Assembly (NCBI RefSeq): GCF_932526225.1
Contig: NC_064037.1
Span: forward strand, 10,214,203 to 10,278,202
From: Nematostella vectensis
Taxonomy: Eukaryota > Cnidaria > Anthozoa > Actiniaria > Edwardsiidae
Direction of reading: 5' to 3'
DNA length: 64,000 nt
Below the pieces are notes generated by a model. It was not told the origin of the DNA. It saw only the letters and a list, made by a program, of their open reading frames with translations, and ran no database searches. Positions within the stretch are counted from its first letter, which is position 1. Each line of letters starts with the position of its first letter. A program made the translations under genes and the position numbers. Below, one piece after another: positions 61,101-64,000 of the stretch.

Positions 61101-64000
61101 ACACACTATGGTACAAGTGACACGCGTTAGTAGAGTGTACAATACCCCTACCCCTTGTATGTACACACTATGGTACAAGTGACACGCGTTAGTAGAGTGT
61201 ACAGTACCCCTACCCCTTGTATGTACACACTATGGTACAAGTGACACGCGTTAGTAGAGTGGACAATACCCTTACCCCTTGTATGTACACACTATGGTAC
61301 AAGTGACACGCGTTAGTAGAGTGGACAATACCCCTACCCCTTTGTATGTACACACTATGGTACAAGTGACACGCGTTAATAGAGTGGACAATACCCCTTC
61401 CCCTTGTATGTACACACTACCTTATGTTGACACGCGTTAGTAGAGTGGACAGTACCCCTACCCCTTGTATGTACACACTATGGTACAGGTGACACGCGTT
61501 AGTAGTGTACAGTACCCCTACCCCTTGTATATACACACTATGGTACAAGTGACACGCGTTAGTAGAGTGTACAGTACCCCTACCCCTTGTATGTACGCAC
61601 TATGGTACAAGTGACACGCGTTAATAGAGTGGACAGTACCCCTACCCCTTTTATGTACACACTATGGTACAAGTAACACGCGTTAGCAAAATGTACAGTA
61701 GCCCTACCCCTTGTATGTACACACTATGGTACAAGTGACCCGCGTTAGTAGAGTTTACAGTACCCCTACCCCTTGTATGTACACACTATGGTACAAGTGA
61801 CCCGCGTTAGTAGAGTTTACAATACCCCTACCCCTTGTATGTACACACTATGGTACAAGTGACCCGCGTTAGTAGAGTTTACAGTACCCCTACCCCTTGT
61901 ATGTACACACTATGGTACAAGTGACCCGCGTTAGTAGAGTGTACAGTACCCCTACCAATTGTATGTAAACACTATGGTACAAGTGACACGCGTTAGTAGA
62001 GTGTACAGTACCCCTACCCCTTTTATGTACCCACTATGGTACAAGTGACACGCGTTAGTAGAGTGTACAGTACCCCTACCCCTTTTGTGTACCCACTATG
62101 GTACAAGTGACACGCGTTAGTAGAGTGGACAGTACCCCTTCCCCTTGTATGTACACACTATGGTACAAGTGACACGCGTTAGTAGAGTGGACAGTACCCC
62201 TACCCCTTTTATGTACCCACTATGGTACAAGTGACACGCGTTAGTAGAGTGAATAGTACCCCTACCCCTTGTATGTACACACTATCTTAAGAGTGACACG
62301 CGTTGGTAGAGTGTACAGTACCCCTACCCCCTTGTATGTACACACTATGGTACAAGTGACACACGTTAGTAGAGTGTACAATACCCCTGCCCCTTTTATG
62401 TACACACTATGGCACAAGTGACACGCGTTAGTAGAGTGTACAATACCCCTGCCCCTTTTATGTACCCACTATGGTACAGGTGACAGGCGTTAGTAGAGTA
62501 GACAGTACCCCTACCCCTTTTAGGTACACACTATGGTACAAGTGATACGCGTTAGTAGAGTGTACAGTACGCCTACCCCTTGTATGTACACACTATGGTA
62601 CAAGTGATACGCGTTAATAGAGTGGATAGTACCCCTACCCCTTGTATGTTCACACTATGGTACAGGTGACACGCGTTAGTAGAGTGGACAGTACCCCTAC
62701 CCCTTGTATGTACACACTATGGTACAAGTGACACGCGTTAGTAGAGTGGACAATACCCCTACCCCTTGTATGTACACACTATGGTACAAGTGACACGCGT
62801 TAGTAGAGTGAATAGTACCCCTACCCCTTGTATGTACACACTATGGTACAAGTAACACGCGTTGTAGAGTGGACAGTACCCCTACCCCTTGTATGTACAC
62901 ACTATGGTACAAGTGACACCTGTTAGTAGAGTGGACAGTACCCCTTCCCTTTGTATGTACACACTATGGTACAAGTGACACGCGTTAGTAGAGTGTACAA
63001 TACCCCTACCCCTTGTATGTACACACTATGGTACAAGTGACACGCGTTAGTAGAGTGTACAGTACCCCTACCCCTTGTATGTACACACTATGGTACAAGT
63101 GACACGCGTTAGTAGAGTGGACAATACCCCTACCCTTTGTATTTACACACTATGGTACAAGTGACACGCGTTAGTAGAGTTTACAGTACCCCTACCCCTT
63201 GTATGTACACACTATGGTACAGGTTACACGCGTTAGTAGAGTGGACAATACCCCTACCCCTTGTATGTACACACTATGGTACAAGTGACACGCGTTAGTA
63301 GAGTGGACAATACCCCTTTCCCTTGTATGTACACACTATGGTACAGGTGACACGCGTTAGTAGAGTTTACAGTACCCCTACCCCTTGTATGTACACACTA
63401 TGGTACAAGTGATACGCGTTAGTAGAGTGGACAATACCCCTTTCCCTTGTATGTACACACTATGGTACAGGTGACACGCGTTAGTAGAGTGGACAGTACC
63501 CCTTCCCCTTGTATGTACACACTATGGTACAAGTGACACGCGTTAGTAGAGTGGACAGTACCCCTACCCCTTTTATGTACCCACTATGGTACAAGTGACA
63601 CGCGTTAGTAGAGTGAATAGTACCCCTACCCCTTGTATGTACACACTATCTTAAGAGTGACACGCGTTGGTAGAGTGTACAGTACCCCTACCCCCTTGTA
63701 TGTACACACTATGGTACAAGTAACACGCGTTAGCAAAGTAGACAGTACCCCTACCCCTTGTATGTACGCACTATGGTACAAGTGACACGCGTTAGTCAAG
63801 TGGACAGTACCCCTACCCCTTGTATGTACACACTATGGTACAAGTGATACGCGTCAGTAGAGTGTACAGTACCCCTACCCCTTGTATGTACACACTATGG
63901 TACAAGTGACACGCGTTAGTAGAGTGTACAGTATCCCTACCCCTTGTATGTACACGCTATGGTACAGGTAACACGCGTTAGTAGAGTGTACAGTACCCCT
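55155..64000. repeat. 62-bp satellite array, about 142 copies, running off the right edge
   Basis: Each unit contains CAGTACCCCTACCCCTTG, GTATGTACACACTATGG and ACACGCGTTAGTAGAGT. The period was measured as 62 bp, for example between consecutive GTACA starts at 57421 and 57483. Units differ by point changes and rare indels (a distinctive CTACCTTATGTTGACACG variant and a CTATCTTAAGAGTGACACG variant). No ORF of note. The copy at the left border is diverged, and the array continues beyond the window. Confidence 0.96.
58141..63466. repeat. Two adjacent 2663-bp higher-order repeats within the 62-bp satellite
   Basis: Rare unit variants recur at exactly 2663 bp: CTACCGCTTG at 58361 and 61024, CTTATGTTGA at 58758 and 61421, and CAGTACGCC at 59899 and 62562. 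2663 is close to 43 x 62. By eye, homology at this offset starts at about 58141 against 60804 and stops at about 63503, so the window holds two whole copies (58141-60803 and 60804-63466). Confidence 0.85.

Noticed and set aside
1-64000. tRNA, rRNA or other structured RNA genes
   Set aside because: I looked for clover-leaf and B-box-like patterns while reading and saw none convincing. A covariance-model scan would settle this.

Overview
The window is eukaryotic, animal nuclear DNA, most likely from a cnidarian and probably a sea anemone-like anthozoan. The evidence is multi-exon genes with GT-AG introns and typical metazoan families (AP-2 transcription factor, peroxisomal D-aspartate oxidase, SAM and Ras-association domains), two secreted single-domain Kunitz peptides of the kind common in anemones, AT-rich introns full of small inverted-repeat transposons, and long minisatellite arrays. 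The species call is inference; nothing in the sequence names it.

Layout from left to right. (1) 192-12678, minus strand: a 14-exon gene for a ~1667-residue protein with a long acidic disordered N-terminus, a SAM domain, two Ras-association (RA) domains and a ~340-residue C-terminal coiled coil. I do not recognise an orthologue. Its introns carry several MITE-like elements. (2) 14078-19578, minus strand: a 10-exon D-aspartate/D-amino-acid oxidase gene ending in a peroxisomal Ala-Lys-Leu signal, with one GC-AG intron. (3) 20631-25470, plus strand: two Kunitz-type genes with the same two-exon structure, a non-coding duplicate of the first gene's 3' flank between them, and an 810-bp TA-flanked inverted-repeat element just upstream of the second. 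(4) 26003-30878: a 4.9-kb array of about 220 copies of a 22-bp unit, open in all three minus-strand frames. (5) 31623-32665: about 43 copies of a 24-bp unit, open on both strands. (6) 33076-45340, minus strand: a complete 7-exon AP-2 (TFAP2) gene. (7) 45341-55154: about 10 kb with no gene that I can support. (8) 55155 to the right edge: about 142 copies of a 62-bp satellite with higher-order repeats, including two adjacent near-identical blocks of 2663 bp.

The genes do not form a functional cluster. They are ordinary neighbours: one likely signalling scaffold, one metabolic enzyme, two secreted inhibitor or toxin-like peptides and one developmental transcription factor. The gene models were built by hand from splice signals, reading-frame phase and family conservation. 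Every junction listed keeps the frame, but no transcript evidence was available. The AP-2 gene lies between tandem arrays: the 24-bp array begins about 410 bp past its stop codon, and the 62-bp satellite starts about 9.8 kb upstream of its start.
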